This document shows, piece by piece, positions 39,182-48,021 of a stretch of DNA of 48,021 nt. Made by a program: the position numbers and the translations under genes. Position 1 is the stretch's first letter; each line of letters begins with the position of its first letter. The notes beneath the pieces were generated by a model. That model saw only the letters and a list, made by a program, of their open reading frames with translations, searched no databases and was not told the origin of the DNA. Source of the DNA: Flavobacterium sp. 9AF (GTDB lineage Bacteria > Bacteroidota > Bacteroidia > Flavobacteriales > Flavobacteriaceae); assembly GCF_902506265.1 (NCBI RefSeq), contig NZ_LR733562.1, positions 1 to 48,021 of the forward strand. Reading direction: 5' to 3'.

Positions 39182-39207
39182 AGAAATTATTTTAAAATAA
39201 GAATAAT

Positions 39208-39996
39208 ATGAATCAACCTTTAGCATATGTACATCCAGGAGCTAAAATAGCAAGAAATGTTGTTATTGATCCTTTCACAACTATACATAATAATGTAGTC
39301 ATAGGAGAAGGAACCTGGATAGGATCAAATGTTACGATTATGGAAGGTGCAAGAATAGGTAAAAACTGTAATATCTTTCCAGGAGCAATTATTTCTGCGA
39401 TTCCACAAGATTTAAAATTTGGAGGAGAAGATTCTTTAGCCATTATTGGTGATAATACCACTATTAGAGAATGTGTAACTATCAATAGAGGTACTATAGC
39501 GTCAGGTCAAACGAAGATTGGCGACAATTGCTTAATTATGGCAACGGCACATATTGCACACGATTGTCATATAGGTAATAATGCTATTATAGTTAATGGT
39601 GTTGCTCTAGCGGGTCATGTTACAATAGGGGATTATGCTATTATCGGAGGATTAGCTGCTATACATCAATTTATTTCTGTAGGAGAACATGCAATGGTTT
39701 CAGGGGGTTCTTTAGTAAGAAAAGATGTACCTCCTTATACAAAAGCAGCAAAAGAACCTTTATCTTATGTGGGTATCAACTCGGTAGGTTTAAGAAGAAG
39801 AGGTTTTACTACAGAAAAAATTAGAGAAATTCAGGATATATATAGAATTTTATATCAAAAAAACTTCAATACAACCCAAGCGCTAAGCATTATCGAAGCC
39901 GAAATGGAAGCAACACCAGAGAGAGATGATATTATACAATTTATCAGAAACTCATCAAGAGGTATAATGAAAGGTTATACAGGAAATACGATTTAA
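39208..39996 (+). CDS. lpxA: LpxA, UDP-N-acetylglucosamine O-acyltransferase
   Basis: The 262-residue protein is a left-handed beta helix with the LpxA catalytic His in MATAHIAHDCHIGNN, preceded by the GAIISAIPQDLKFGG loop and followed by the C-terminal helical domain VGLRRRGFTTEKIREIQDIYRILY. It makes the first committed step of lipid A synthesis. It lies between lpxC-fabZ and efp, the normal Bacteroidota order. Confidence 0.95.
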   Translation: MNQPLAYVHPGAKIARNVVIDPFTTIHNNVVIGEGTWIGSNVTIMEGARIGKNCNIFPGAIISAIPQDLKFGGEDSLAIIGDNTTIRECVTINRGTIASGQTKIGDNCLIMATAHIAHDCHIGNNAIIVNGVALAGHVTIGDYAIIGGLAAIHQFISVGEHAMVSGGSLVRKDVPPYTKAAKEPLSYVGINSVGLRRRGFTTEKIREIQDIYRILYQKNFNTTQALSIIEAEMEATPERDDIIQFIRNSSRGIMKGYTGNTI

Positions 39997-40024
39997 GAAA
40001 GTTATTTAAATTAAATATATAAAA

Positions 40025-40585
40025 ATGGCAAGTACAGCAGATATCAGAAATGGACTTTGTATTAAATACAATCATGATATTTATAAAATTATTGAGTTTT
40101 TACATGTAAAACCAGGAAAGGGTCCTGCATTTGTAAGAACAAAATTGAAATCATTGACAAATGGTAAAGTGTTAGATAATACATTTTCTGCAGGACATAA
40201 AATCGATATAGTAAGAGTAGAAACACATACTTTTCAATATTTATACGCTGAAGGAAATGATTTTCACTTTATGAATACGGAAACTTTTGAACAAATTACC
40301 TTGAATAGAGATGTTCTAGATGCTCCCGATTTATTAAAAGAAGGAGAAAGTGTAATGGTTCAAATCAACACAGAAACAGATATGCCTCTATCAGTAGATA
40401 TGGCAGCTTCTGTAGTTTTAGAAGTAACTTATACTGAGCCTGGTGTAAAAGGTAATACTGCTACAAATGCTACAAAACCTGCTACAGTTGAAACGGGCGC
40501 TACAGTAAATGTCCCTCTTTTTATTAATGAAGGAGATAAAATTAAAATTGACACTGCTTCTGGTAAATACATGGAGCGTGTATAA
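40025..40585 (+). CDS. efp: Elongation factor P
   Basis: The 186-residue protein has the three EF-P beta-barrel domains: the KOW-like domain with the modifiable-loop HVKPGKGPAFVRTKLKSL, the OB domain and the C-terminal GATVNVPLFINEGDKIKIDTASGKYMERV. It relieves ribosome stalling at polyproline. The loop Lys lies in the PGKGPAF motif; how it is modified is not shown. It is 28 bases after lpxA. Confidence 0.96.
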   Translation: MASTADIRNGLCIKYNHDIYKIIEFLHVKPGKGPAFVRTKLKSLTNGKVLDNTFSAGHKIDIVRVETHTFQYLYAEGNDFHFMNTETFEQITLNRDVLDAPDLLKEGESVMVQINTETDMPLSVDMAASVVLEVTYTEPGVKGNTATNATKPATVETGATVNVPLFINEGDKIKIDTASGKYMERV

Positions 40586-40601
40586 ATAGTAATTAGTAAT
40601 T

Positions 40602-40633
40602 AGTGAATAGTTTGTAGTAAAAAACTATTCACT
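40602..40633. repeat. Hairpin with repeated flanks between efp and the second lpxD-like gene
   Basis: AGTGAATAGTTT (40602-40613) and AAACTATTCACT (40622-40633) form a 12-bp perfect stem with an 8-base loop. Direct repeats surround it: AGTAATT occurs twice before, ACTATTC twice after. No U-tract. It looks like an AT-rich intergenic repeat rather than a terminator. Confidence 0.6.
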
Positions 40634-40659
40634 ATTCACTTTAAACTAATCACTACAAT

Positions 40660-41601
40660 ATGAAATTTCCAAAAGTATATACACTTAAAGAAATTGCTAC
40701 TATTATTAGTTGCAATTTCGTAGGACAAGAAGATTTTCCAGTTTTAGGAATGAATGAAATTCATGTAGTTGAAAATGGAGATATCGTTTTTGTTGACCAT
40801 CCAAAATACTACGATAAAGCACTTGAATCTGCAGCAACCATCGTTTTAATCAATAAGGAAGTTGCATGTCCTGAAGGAAAAGCACTGTTAATTTCTGATG
40901 ATCCTTTTCGGGATTTCAATAAATTGTCTAACCATTTCCGACCTTTTACCAATGCTTCTGTATCCATCTCAAATTCTGCTATTATAGGGGAAGGAACGAT
41001 AATACAACCCAATTGTTTTATAGGTCATCAGGTAAGCATTGGAAAAAACTGTATCATTCATTCTAATGTTTCTATTTATGACAATTCTGTCATTGGTGAT
41101 AATGTAATTATTCATGCTGGAACAATTATTGGAGCCGATGCTTTTTATTACAAAAAGCGTCCAGAAGGATTTGATCAACTTCTTTCTTGTGGAAGAGTAG
41201 TCATAGAAAATAATGTGGGTATTGGTGCTTTATGTACTATAGACAAAGGCGTTACTGGAGATACTACTATAGGTGAAGGAACAAAAATTGATAATCAAGT
41301 ACATGTGGGCCATGATACCGTTATTGGCAAAAAATGTTTAATTGCGGCACAAGTGGGTATAGCTGGTTGTGTCATAATTGAAAATGAAGTAACATTATGG
41401 GGTCAAGTAGGAACAACAAGTGGGATAACTATTGGTTCTAAAGCAGTTGTTATGGGACAAACGGGAATTACAAAATCAATAGAAGGTAATAAAACCTATT
41501 TTGGAACTCCAATGGAAGAGTCGCGTGAAAAATTAAAGCAATTAGCAAACATTAAAAAAATTCCGCAAATTTTAGATAAATTAAAAGAAAATGACAAATA
41601 A
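40660..41601 (+). CDS. Second LpxD-like acyltransferase
   Basis: The 313-residue protein has an LpxD-like N-terminal domain ([22 protein letters not shown]) and a left-handed beta helix with the His motif [13 protein letters not shown] and the loop [17 protein letters not shown], which differs from the GSDGFGFAP loop of the first LpxD. A second LpxD-like gene after efp is common in Flavobacteriaceae. Whether it acylates a different precursor is unknown. It overlaps the next gene by 11 bases. Confidence 0.88.
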   Translation: MKFPKVYTLKEIATIISCNFVGQEDFPVLGMNEIHVVENGDIVFVDHPKYYDKALESAATIVLINKEVACPEGKALLISDDPFRDFNKLSNHFRPFTNASVSISNSAIIGEGTIIQPNCFIGHQVSIGKNCIIHSNVSIYDNSVIGDNVIIHAGTIIGADAFYYKKRPEGFDQLLSCGRVVIENNVGIGALCTIDKGVTGDTTIGEGTKIDNQVHVGHDTVIGKKCLIAAQVGIAGCVIIENEVTLWGQVGTTSGITIGSKAVVMGQTGITKSIEGNKTYFGTPMEESREKLKQLANIKKIPQILDKLKENDK

Positions 41602-41953
41602 AGAAAAAGTTCAAAAATTTTATCTCGAAGATGGTATTAGGAATGTAGCTGCTTTACAGCAAATTCTGCATGATGATGTAATGTTAGAATGGATTAGTTC
41701 TGATGGAGTTTTGCAATTATCGAAACAAGCAATACTGGATTTGGCATCAGAATTAAAGAAAAATTATGAAATTTCATCTATTGAAATTACGCACATAATC
41801 GAAGAAAACAATACAGTTGTAGTAAAATACAACCAGAAAATGGCTACTATTGAAAATCCTTCCGAATTAATTGCTATTGCTAAATTTATAGTAATATGGG
41901 AATTTTTAGATAATAAGTTATTTAGAGGATATCAAATCAGTCAACCTTCATAA
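41591..41953 (+). CDS. NTF2/SnoaL-like protein
   Basis: The 120-residue protein is a cone-shaped NTF2-like fold: [42 protein letters not shown] at the start, then [19 protein letters not shown] and [24 protein letters not shown]. No catalytic residues are recognised. It overlaps the second lpxD-like gene by 11 bases, so it is translationally coupled and may be functionally linked, but the role is unknown. Confidence 0.82.
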   Translation: MTNKEKVQKFYLEDGIRNVAALQQILHDDVMLEWISSDGVLQLSKQAILDLASELKKNYEISSIEITHIIEENNTVVVKYNQKMATIENPSELIAIAKFIVIWEFLDNKLFRGYQISQPS

Positions 41954-42002
41954 TTTTAAAAAAATAAAACATAAAAAGTAACAGTTTTTTTTACAAAAAA
42001 CT

Positions 42003-42010
42003 TACTTTTG
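42003..42010 (+). promoter_or_regulatory. Predicted -7 box of sucD
   Basis: TACTTTTG, followed by CAACAC, 37 bases before the sucD start. No clear TTG at the expected distance. Confidence 0.5.
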
Positions 42011-42046
42011 CAACACAATTTAAAAAAGTAATATAATAATCATATC

Positions 42047-42919
42047 ATGAGTGTTCTAGTAAATAAAGATTCAAAGATAATTGTTCAAGGTTTCACAGGA
42101 AGTGAAGGAACTTTCCACGCTTCTCAAATGATTGAATATGGTACAAATGTGGTAGGTGGTGTTACTCCAGGAAAAGGAGGAAGTACTCATTTAGATAAAC
42201 CAGTTTTTAATACAGTTCAAGAAGCTGTAGAAAAAGCGGGTGCAAATACATCAATTATTTTTGTTCCACCAGCTTTTGCTGCTGATGCAATTATGGAAGC
42301 TGCAGATGCAGGAATTAAAGTTATTATTTGTATAACTGAAGGTATTCCAGTAGCAGATATGATTAAAGCATACGATTATATTAAGTCAAGAGACTGTCGT
42401 TTAGTAGGACCAAACTGTCCTGGAGTAATTACTCCAGAGGAAGCAAAAGTAGGTATTATGCCAGGTTTTGTATTCAAAAAAGGAAAAGTAGGTATTGTTT
42501 CTAAATCGGGTACTTTAACTTATGAAGCAGCTGATCAAGTGGTAAAACAAGGTTTAGGAATTACTACAGCTATTGGTATTGGTGGTGATCCAATTATTGG
42601 AACGACTACTAAAGAAGCAGTAGAACTATTAATGAACGATCCAGAAACTGAATGTATCATCATGATTGGTGAAATTGGAGGTCAATTAGAAGCGGATGCA
42701 GCTCGTTGGGTAAAAGCAGACGGTAACCGCAAACCAGTTGTAGGTTTTATTGCAGGTGAAACGGCTCCAAAAGGTAGAACTATGGGACATGCTGGTGCAA
42801 TTGTTGGTGGAGCTGATGATACAGCAGAAGCTAAAAAACGTATCATGAGAGAAAATGGTATTCATGTGGTAGATTCTCCAGCTGAAATCGGTAAAAAAGT
42901 AAAAGAAGTTTTAGGATAA
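42047..42919 (+). CDS. sucD: Succinyl-CoA synthetase alpha subunit
   Basis: The 290-residue protein has the CoA-binding Rossmann domain ([33 protein letters not shown]) and the ligase domain with the phospho-His motif [10 protein letters not shown]. It makes succinyl-CoA or substrate-level ATP/GTP in the citric acid cycle with the beta subunit SucC, which is not in this window. It stands alone with its own promoter and a hairpin after it. Confidence 0.96.
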   Translation: MSVLVNKDSKIIVQGFTGSEGTFHASQMIEYGTNVVGGVTPGKGGSTHLDKPVFNTVQEAVEKAGANTSIIFVPPAFAADAIMEAADAGIKVIICITEGIPVADMIKAYDYIKSRDCRLVGPNCPGVITPEEAKVGIMPGFVFKKGKVGIVSKSGTLTYEAADQVVKQGLGITTAIGIGGDPIIGTTTKEAVELLMNDPETECIIMIGEIGGQLEADAARWVKADGNRKPVVGFIAGETAPKGRTMGHAGAIVGGADDTAEAKKRIMRENGIHVVDSPAEIGKKVKEVLG

Positions 42920-42938
42920 GCTTACAGCTAAAAAAATA

Positions 42939-42968
42939 TGCCTCCAAAATTAACATTAGTTTTGGAGG
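42939..42968 (+). terminator. Hairpin after sucD
   Basis: GCCTCCAAAA and TTTTGGAGGC form a 10-bp perfect stem with a 10-base loop; the T-rich tract after it is broken (AATTTATTT). Confidence 0.75.
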
Positions 42969-43064
42969 CAATTTATTTGATACTAACAATATTTAAATAT
43001 ATAATCATAAAAAGTTACTCAAAAACAATTTTTAAATGCATTTTTATAAACTTTAAATAATTAA

Positions 43065-43072
43065 TATATTTG
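43065..43072 (+). promoter_or_regulatory. Predicted -7 box of fabG
   Basis: TATATTTG, 24 bases before the fabG ATG. Confidence 0.5.
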
Positions 43073-43095
43073 AATTCAAATTTTAAGAAACAAAG

Positions 43096-43842
43096 ATGAA
43101 ATTATTAGAAGGTAAAGTAGCCATAATAACAGGTGCTAGTAGAGGTATAGGAAAAGGAATTGCAGAAATTTTTGCAAAAAACGGAGCTAATGTTGCATTT
43201 ACATATAGTTCTTCAGCTTCATCAGCACAAGAATTAGAAAATGAATTAAATGCTTTAGGTGTTAAAGCTAAAGGATATCAATCTAATGCAGCTGATTTTA
43301 ATGAAGCTCAAAAATTAGTTGATGATGTATTAACTGATTTTGGTACCATAGATATCTTGATTAATAATGCTGGAGTTACAAAAGATAATTTATTAATGAG
43401 AATGAGTGAAGAAGATTTTGACAAAGTGGTTGAAATCAATTTGAAGTCTGTATTTAATATGACTAAAGCCGTTCAAAAAACAATGCTTAAAAACCGTTAT
43501 GGTTCTATCATTAATATGAGTAGTGTAGTTGGTGTTAAAGGAAATGCTGGACAGGCAAACTACGCAGCTTCAAAAGCGGGTATGATTGGGTTTACAAAGT
43601 CTATTGCTTTGGAATTAGGTTCAAGAAATATTCGTTGTAATGCAATTGCACCAGGTTTTATTGAAACGGAAATGACAGCTAAATTAAATGAAGATGTGGT
43701 AAAAGGATGGAGAGAAGCTATCCCATTAAAAAGAGGTGGTTCACCTGAAGATGTTGCAAACGTGTGTGTATTTTTGGCATCAGATATGAGTGCATATGTA
43801 ACAGGTCAAGTTATTAATGTTGACGGTGGAATGTTAACCTAG
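43096..43842 (+). CDS. fabG: 3-oxoacyl-ACP reductase FabG
   Basis: The 248-residue protein is a classical short-chain dehydrogenase: IITGASRGIGKGIAEIF, the NNAG motif (ILINNAGVTKDNLLMRM), the catalytic Ser-Tyr-Lys set (NMSSVVG and YAASKAG) and the C-terminal GQVINVDGGM. It reduces 3-oxoacyl-ACP with NADPH in fatty acid elongation. It is monocistronic here. Confidence 0.93.
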   Translation: MKLLEGKVAIITGASRGIGKGIAEIFAKNGANVAFTYSSSASSAQELENELNALGVKAKGYQSNAADFNEAQKLVDDVLTDFGTIDILINNAGVTKDNLLMRMSEEDFDKVVEINLKSVFNMTKAVQKTMLKNRYGSIINMSSVVGVKGNAGQANYAASKAGMIGFTKSIALELGSRNIRCNAIAPGFIETEMTAKLNEDVVKGWREAIPLKRGGSPEDVANVCVFLASDMSAYVTGQVINVDGGMLT

Positions 43843-43856
43843 TTCATTTCAGAAAG

Positions 43857-43879
43857 GATAGCTATTTTATCAAGCTATC
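43857..43879 (+). terminator. Weak hairpin after fabG
   Basis: GATAGCT and AGCTATC form a 7-bp stem with a 9-base loop 15 bases after the fabG stop. There is no U-tract. Confidence 0.4.
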
Positions 43880-43912
43880 ATTAAAAATAACTCTGAATAC
43901 TAAACACTTTCT

Positions 43913-45938
43913 ATGACTACTAGTACTATTTTACTTCTTATTTTATCAGTATTTATAGCTACTGGTTTATCATATTATCAATATTTTTATAAAGCTAAAA
44001 GCAAATCGAAAATGTATTTGCTTTTAGCTTTTTTACGCTTTTTAAGCTATTTTGGAATTTTTTTATTATTGATTAATCCAATTTTATCGAATAAATCTTT
44101 GGAAATTGTAAAGACTCCTTTACCAATTATTATAGATAATTCAGAATCGATAAAAGAATTAGGTGGTGCACAACTGAATCCAAATTTGCATGAAGAAATA
44201 ATTAATAATAAAAAGATTAAAGAGCAATATGATATTCAATTATATACTTTTGACAAAGATTTTACACATAACGGAAAAATTGATTTTTCTGGTAAACAAT
44301 CATTAATTGATAATGTTGCCAAAAACTTAAAACAAATTTATAGAAATGTAAATTATCCCATTTTACTTTTTTCTGATGGGAATCAAACTCAAGGAAATGA
44401 TTATGCCTATAGTTTTTCTAATAATACAAAAGTATATCCAATTGTAATAGGAGACACAACTACAGTATTTGATTTAAAAATTAACGAAATCAATGCTAAT
44501 AAATACACGTTTTTAAAAAATAAATTTCCTGTTGAAGTTTTTGTACAATATAATGGAAAGCAAAATTTGACAGCTCATTTTTCAATTTCAAAAGGTAATC
44601 AAGCAGTATTTAAAAGAAATATCAATTTTACTCCTAATCAAAAGGTCCAATCGATATCTGTATTATTAGATGCAACAGCAATAGGTGTTCAAAAATACAC
44701 AGCAACGATTATTTCTTCTCAATCTGAAAAGAATAAGAGTAATAATACTAAAAATTTTGTTATAGAAATTATTGATCAGCGTACAGAAATAGCTTTAGTA
44801 ACCGATATAATTCATCCAGATTTAAGCGCTCTAAAAAGAAGTATTGAAGTTAATGAACAACGTAAAGTAAGCATTGTTAATCCTAAAGAAATTAAAGAGT
44901 TATCAAAATACAACTTACTTATTTTTTACCAACCCAATATTGCTTTTAAACCGGTTTTTGAAGCAAATAAAACTGCTCAAATCAATTCTTTTATAATAAC
45001 TGGAACAAATACAGATTTTACTTTTTTGAGTGGGTATCAAAATGATTTTGCATTTAGGATTTCACCACAAAAAGAAGACTATTTTGCATCTTACTCTTCC
45101 GATTTTAATCTTTTTTCCCAAGATGATATTGGTTTTGAAAATTTTTCTTCTCTAGAAAATAAATTTGGAACTATTACTCCCAAAGAAAATGCAAAAACTT
45201 TACTGAACGCTAGTATTCGAAATATTCCTACTGGAAATCCGCTATTAACTTTTTTTGAAGATGGTAAAAAAAGAAGAGGTTATTTATTTGGAGAAAATAT
45301 TTGGAAATGGAGAATGGAAAATCATATAAAGAAAAAATCTTTTGATGATTTTGATTTATTTACAGACAAATGGATACAATTCTTAACTACTAACAACTCC
45401 AAAAAATCTCTAGAAGTAGATTATAAATCATTTTATAATGAAGGAGAAACATTTGAAATTACAGCTCAATTCTTCAATAAAAATTTTGAATTAGATGAAA
45501 ATGCTCAGTTAAATATTATTTTAATTAACAAAGAAACAAAAGCTAAAGACATATAATTTTTTAAAATCCAATATCGATTATAAAGTAGAATTTGATAATC
45601 TAGAAAAAGGTAATTATAGTTTCACTGTATCTGAAAAAAATACGGGCGCTTCCTTTTCTTCTACATTTGAAATACTTGAGTTTGATAGTGAAAAACAATT
45701 TGTAAATCCAGATTTATTAAGATTAGAACAGTTGGCAACAAATACTTCGGGTAAATTATTTTTTCCTAATCAAATTTCAGATCTTACAAAAACATTGCTT
45801 TCAAATACAGAATATTTACCTATTCAAAAAGAAATAATCACTAAGAAACCATTAATTGATTGGAAACTATTATTAATCTTAATCGTTGCATTTCTTTCTT
45901 TAGAATGGTTTATAAGAAAATATAACGGACTATTGTAA
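43913..45938 (+). pseudogene. Large membrane-anchored protein interrupted by a one-base frameshift
   Basis: The first open frame gives 547 residues (to 45556): two N-terminal transmembrane helices (about 3-24 and 36-53), then a VWA/gatase-like extracytoplasmic region with PILLFSDGNQTQGNDYAYSF. It ends abruptly at KETKAKDI-stop. From 45549 the +1 frame continues for 129 codons as TYNFLKSNIDYKVEFDNL to a final transmembrane helix (LLLILIVAFLSLEWFI) and RKYNGLL-stop, the natural end of such proteins. Removing one base near 45545-45548 (AAAG) restores a 674-residue protein. It may be a true mutation, a sequencing error or a +1 slip on AAA-G. Confidence 0.72.
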
Positions 45939-48021
45939 TGGTTGATATTTTTTATTTTTAAGTGCATAAGATGCACTTTGATAATACGAAATACTTTCTT
46001 TAATTAAGCTAGTATCCAATTGTTTTTTTGGAATCTCTTCATAATACAATTGAAATTCATCATATTTTTTATCAGAATTCATCAATTTTAAATCAAATTG
46101 TTTGTGCTTTTTTACAGGTGAAAGAATGGTCAGAACATTATTCTTGATATAACCTAAATCTTGATAAGTCGCAATAAATGCTCTTGGATCATAATTAGAT
46201 TGGAACACATCTTGACCAAAAAATTTACTTTTATAATTAAAATGCAACAAGCCAAAAAGGGTTGGCATTAAATCTATTTGTGAAACTAATTTTGTTTCAT
46301 GTTTAGGTTTGATAAAGCCAGGAGAAAAAATCATCGCAGGTATTCTATATTTATCTATTGGCAATTCTGTTTTTCCCGAACTTGAAGCACAATGATCGGC
46401 AACAATAACAAAAACAGTATTCTTAAACCATGTTTCTTTTTTTGCCATTGAAAAGAATTCACGTAAAGCATAATCAGTATATTTTACACCTCCTTCTCTT
46501 GTTTTTGAATCATTAGGAATGTCTATTTTACCTTCAGGATAAGTAAATGGTCTATGATTACTAACCGTCATCCAATGATTAAAAAAAGGTTTACCCATTT
46601 TAGCTTCTTCATTCATAACAGCAATTGCTTTTTTTGCCATATCGCCATCACAAACCCCCCAAATGTTAGAAAAAGTTATTTCTTTCTTTGAAAAAGAGCT
46701 CTTATCAATTATATCATAACCATTACCTGAAAAAAAATCTTTCATATTATCAAAATAAGCATCACCACCGTATAAATATTTTATTTGGTATCCTTTAGAT
46801 TTAAAAACACATCCAGTAGAAAATTTATTTTTATTATCATGTCTTTTAACTACACTTTCGCCTGGTGTTGGAGGAATACAAAGAGTAACAGCTTCTAATC
46901 CTCTTACTGTTCTATTTCCAGTGGCATATAAATTTGAAAAAACTAAACTTTTCTGAGCAATTGAGTCTAAAAAAGGAGTTAAGTTATCCGAATTTCCATA
47001 TAATTTCATAAATTCTGCACTTAAACTTTCAATTGTAATAAGAACTACATTTTTTTTAATTTCAAGGGAATCCTGACTGATAGTTCTTATAATGTCATTT
47101 TCAGAAGTAGAAGAAATCTTTCTTTTTAATTGAGCTAAAGCTTTTTTATCATCAATAGTATCATAATAAGTATAATAATCTAATTCACTATTTTTAAATG
47201 CTTTATAGAATTTATATATTCCGTTTGCTTGTAATTCATTGGTAAAGACGTTTTTTGAATTTTCAAGGTTACTTAAACCAGGAATTGCATATATGGAAAT
47301 CATAAAGAAAACCAAATAAACACAAGCAATCTTTATTTTGTTTTTCATTGAGGGCAAATTTTCTAAATACTGTTTAGTCTTTTTCACCATTATATATGTT
47401 ATACATATTGTCAATAGACCTATCAAAGAAAATAAAGGAATCACTGGATAAGATTCTATAATGTTTCCAATAACAGTATTGGTATAAACCAAATAATCAA
47501 CGGCTATAAAATTATATTTAACACCAAATTCATTCCAAAAGAAAAACTCGCTAACCGCATTTTGTATAATAATTAAAATAAATAGGAAGAGTGTGAAAGA
47601 ATAAATAGCCAAACGAATAGGCCTTCTCCATTTAGGTAAGAAAACTAATAATCCTATTAAAAGTGTTTTTAATCCCACAAAAATTATCCCAATTTCAGGT
47701 AAAACACCTCCATATTCATTTAAAATAGATTGCCCAGATAAGATATAAATAAATAAAATTGCGTAAATTGAAAACAAAATATAACCCCAAGGTCTTTCTA
47801 ATTTTGAATTTGATAAAAAGAGAAGATAAATCCATAAAAATAAACTCGCAATGAAAAAAATAAAAATATCGGATAGCGTTCCAAAAAGAAATACTTTTAT
47901 TATTTCTAAAAATGTAAAAGAGGATTGTGTAATAGGGTGAAAAATGAGTATAAATCTTAAAATGAAATTCATTAAAAGATAAAAAACAATGAGATATTTA
48001 AAAGGGGCAAGGTATTTGTTC
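45930..48021 (-). CDS. LTA-synthase-like sulfatase family membrane protein (5' end outside window)
   Basis: From the ATG at 47972 the protein has 680 residues, but the reading frame stays open to the window edge and upstream codons encode NKYLAPFKYLIVFYLL, a typical N terminus, so the true start lies beyond 48021. It has about five transmembrane helices in the first 230 residues, then a sulfatase/alkaline-phosphatase-fold domain: VLITIESLSAEFMKLYG, ATGNRTVRGLEAVTL (probable catalytic Thr), WMTVSNHRPFTYPEG and VIVADHCASSSGKTELP. Relatives transfer phosphoglycerol or phosphoethanolamine groups outside the cytoplasm. Its last 9 bases overlap the end of the convergent broken gene. Confidence 0.88.
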   Translation of the reverse strand, partial: NKYLAPFKYLIVFYLLMNFILRFILIFHPITQSSFTFLEIIKVFLFGTLSDIFIFFIASLFLWIYLLFLSNSKLERPWGYILFSIYAILFIYILSGQSILNEYGGVLPEIGIIFVGLKTLLIGLLVFLPKWRRPIRLAIYSFTLFLFILIIIQNAVSEFFFWNEFGVKYNFIAVDYLVYTNTVIGNIIESYPVIPLFSLIGLLTICITYIMVKKTKQYLENLPSMKNKIKIACVYLVFFMISIYAIPGLSNLENSKNVFTNELQANGIYKFYKAFKNSELDYYTYYDTIDDKKALAQLKRKISSTSENDIIRTISQDSLEIKKNVVLITIESLSAEFMKLYGNSDNLTPFLDSIAQKSLVFSNLYATGNRTVRGLEAVTLCIPPTPGESVVKRHDNKNKFSTGCVFKSKGYQIKYLYGGDAYFDNMKDFFSGNGYDIIDKSSFSKKEITFSNIWGVCDGDMAKKAIAVMNEEAKMGKPFFNHWMTVSNHRPFTYPEGKIDIPNDSKTREGGVKYTDYALREFFSMAKKETWFKNTVFVIVADHCASSSGKTELPIDKYRIPAMIFSPGFIKPKHETKLVSQIDLMPTLFGLLHFNYKSKFFGQDVFQSNYDPRAFIATYQDLGYIKNNVLTILSPVKKHKQFDLKLMNSDKKYDEFQLYYEEIPKKQLDTSLIKESISYYQSASYALKNKKYQPLQ

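Noticed and set aside
45732..45938. A separate 68-residue membrane protein
   Set aside because: The frame is open from 45549 without a start and matches the missing C terminus of the interrupted gene.

Overview
The window is chromosomal DNA from a member of the Bacteroidota, most likely the family Flavobacteriaceae. The evidence is low GC, start sites with A-rich leaders and no clear Shine-Dalgarno motif, and repeated matches to the Bacteroidota -7 promoter element TAnnTTTG (often with TTG near -33). Other signs are secreted proteins ending in type IX secretion (T9SS) sorting domains, a PorX-type response regulator, a fused LpxC-FabZ enzyme and many lipoproteins with Cys-rich lipoboxes. I see no phage, transposase, CRISPR array or restriction system. 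No stretch longer than about 300 bases lacks a gene or RNA.

Region 1 (1-6.2 kb): a marR-nitroreductase-yceI operon with three near-identical palindromes at its promoter. Divergent from it is a thiol-redox operon (TlpA-like, redoxin, rhodanese). Then come a T9SS-exported protein and a TPR/LuxR-type membrane regulator. Region 2 (6.2-11.4 kb): a minus-strand operon of small adaptor-like proteins (effector-binding-like, DoxX, DUF4287, a double VOC protein, a double SRPBCC protein, DUF1801, VOC). It faces a GlxA/AraC-type regulator that is followed by a lipoprotein archaemetzincin.

Region 3 (11.5-21.8 kb): a ten-kilobase minus-strand operon for aromatic acid breakdown through CoA thioesters. In order of transcription it holds a flavin reductase, a fused aryl-CoA monooxygenase/Old-Yellow-Enzyme reductase, an aryl-CoA ligase of the 2-aminobenzoate type, a small secreted unknown, a thioesterase, a nitrilase, a gentisate-type ring-cleavage dioxygenase, an FAH-family hydrolase and a maleate isomerase. 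These can be arranged into a complete, glutathione-independent route from anthranilate or salicylate to pyruvate and fumarate. The nitrilase could act on maleamate if the substrate is anthranilate; that is inference. The operon is interrupted by two near-identical four-helix-bundle (S23/IVP) genes, each bounded by an 11-bp terminal inverted repeat, and by five copies of a REP-like palindrome, one of which is translated as the linker between the two domains of the fused hydroxylase.

Region 4 (22-31 kb): accessory genes. These are lipoproteins, a second T9SS-exported protein, a DM13 lipoprotein, VOC proteins, an alpha/beta hydrolase, a left-handed beta-helix protein, a divergent HxlR-regulator/NAD(P)-binding pair with clear operators, an SH3-like exported protein and an ArsR/SRPBCC pair. 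A 39-residue membrane protein is encoded at 24742-24861.

Region 5 (31-48 kb): conserved housekeeping genes on the plus strand. They are porX, tsaE, alanine dehydrogenase, a structured intergenic element, a DUF4258 protein, tRNA-Val(TAC) with a textbook promoter, an HD phosphohydrolase, lpxD, lpxC-fabZ, lpxA, efp, a second LpxD-like gene, an NTF2-like gene, sucD and fabG. After these come a large membrane protein broken by a one-base frameshift and, convergent to it, an LTA-synthase-like sulfatase family protein whose 5' end lies beyond the window.
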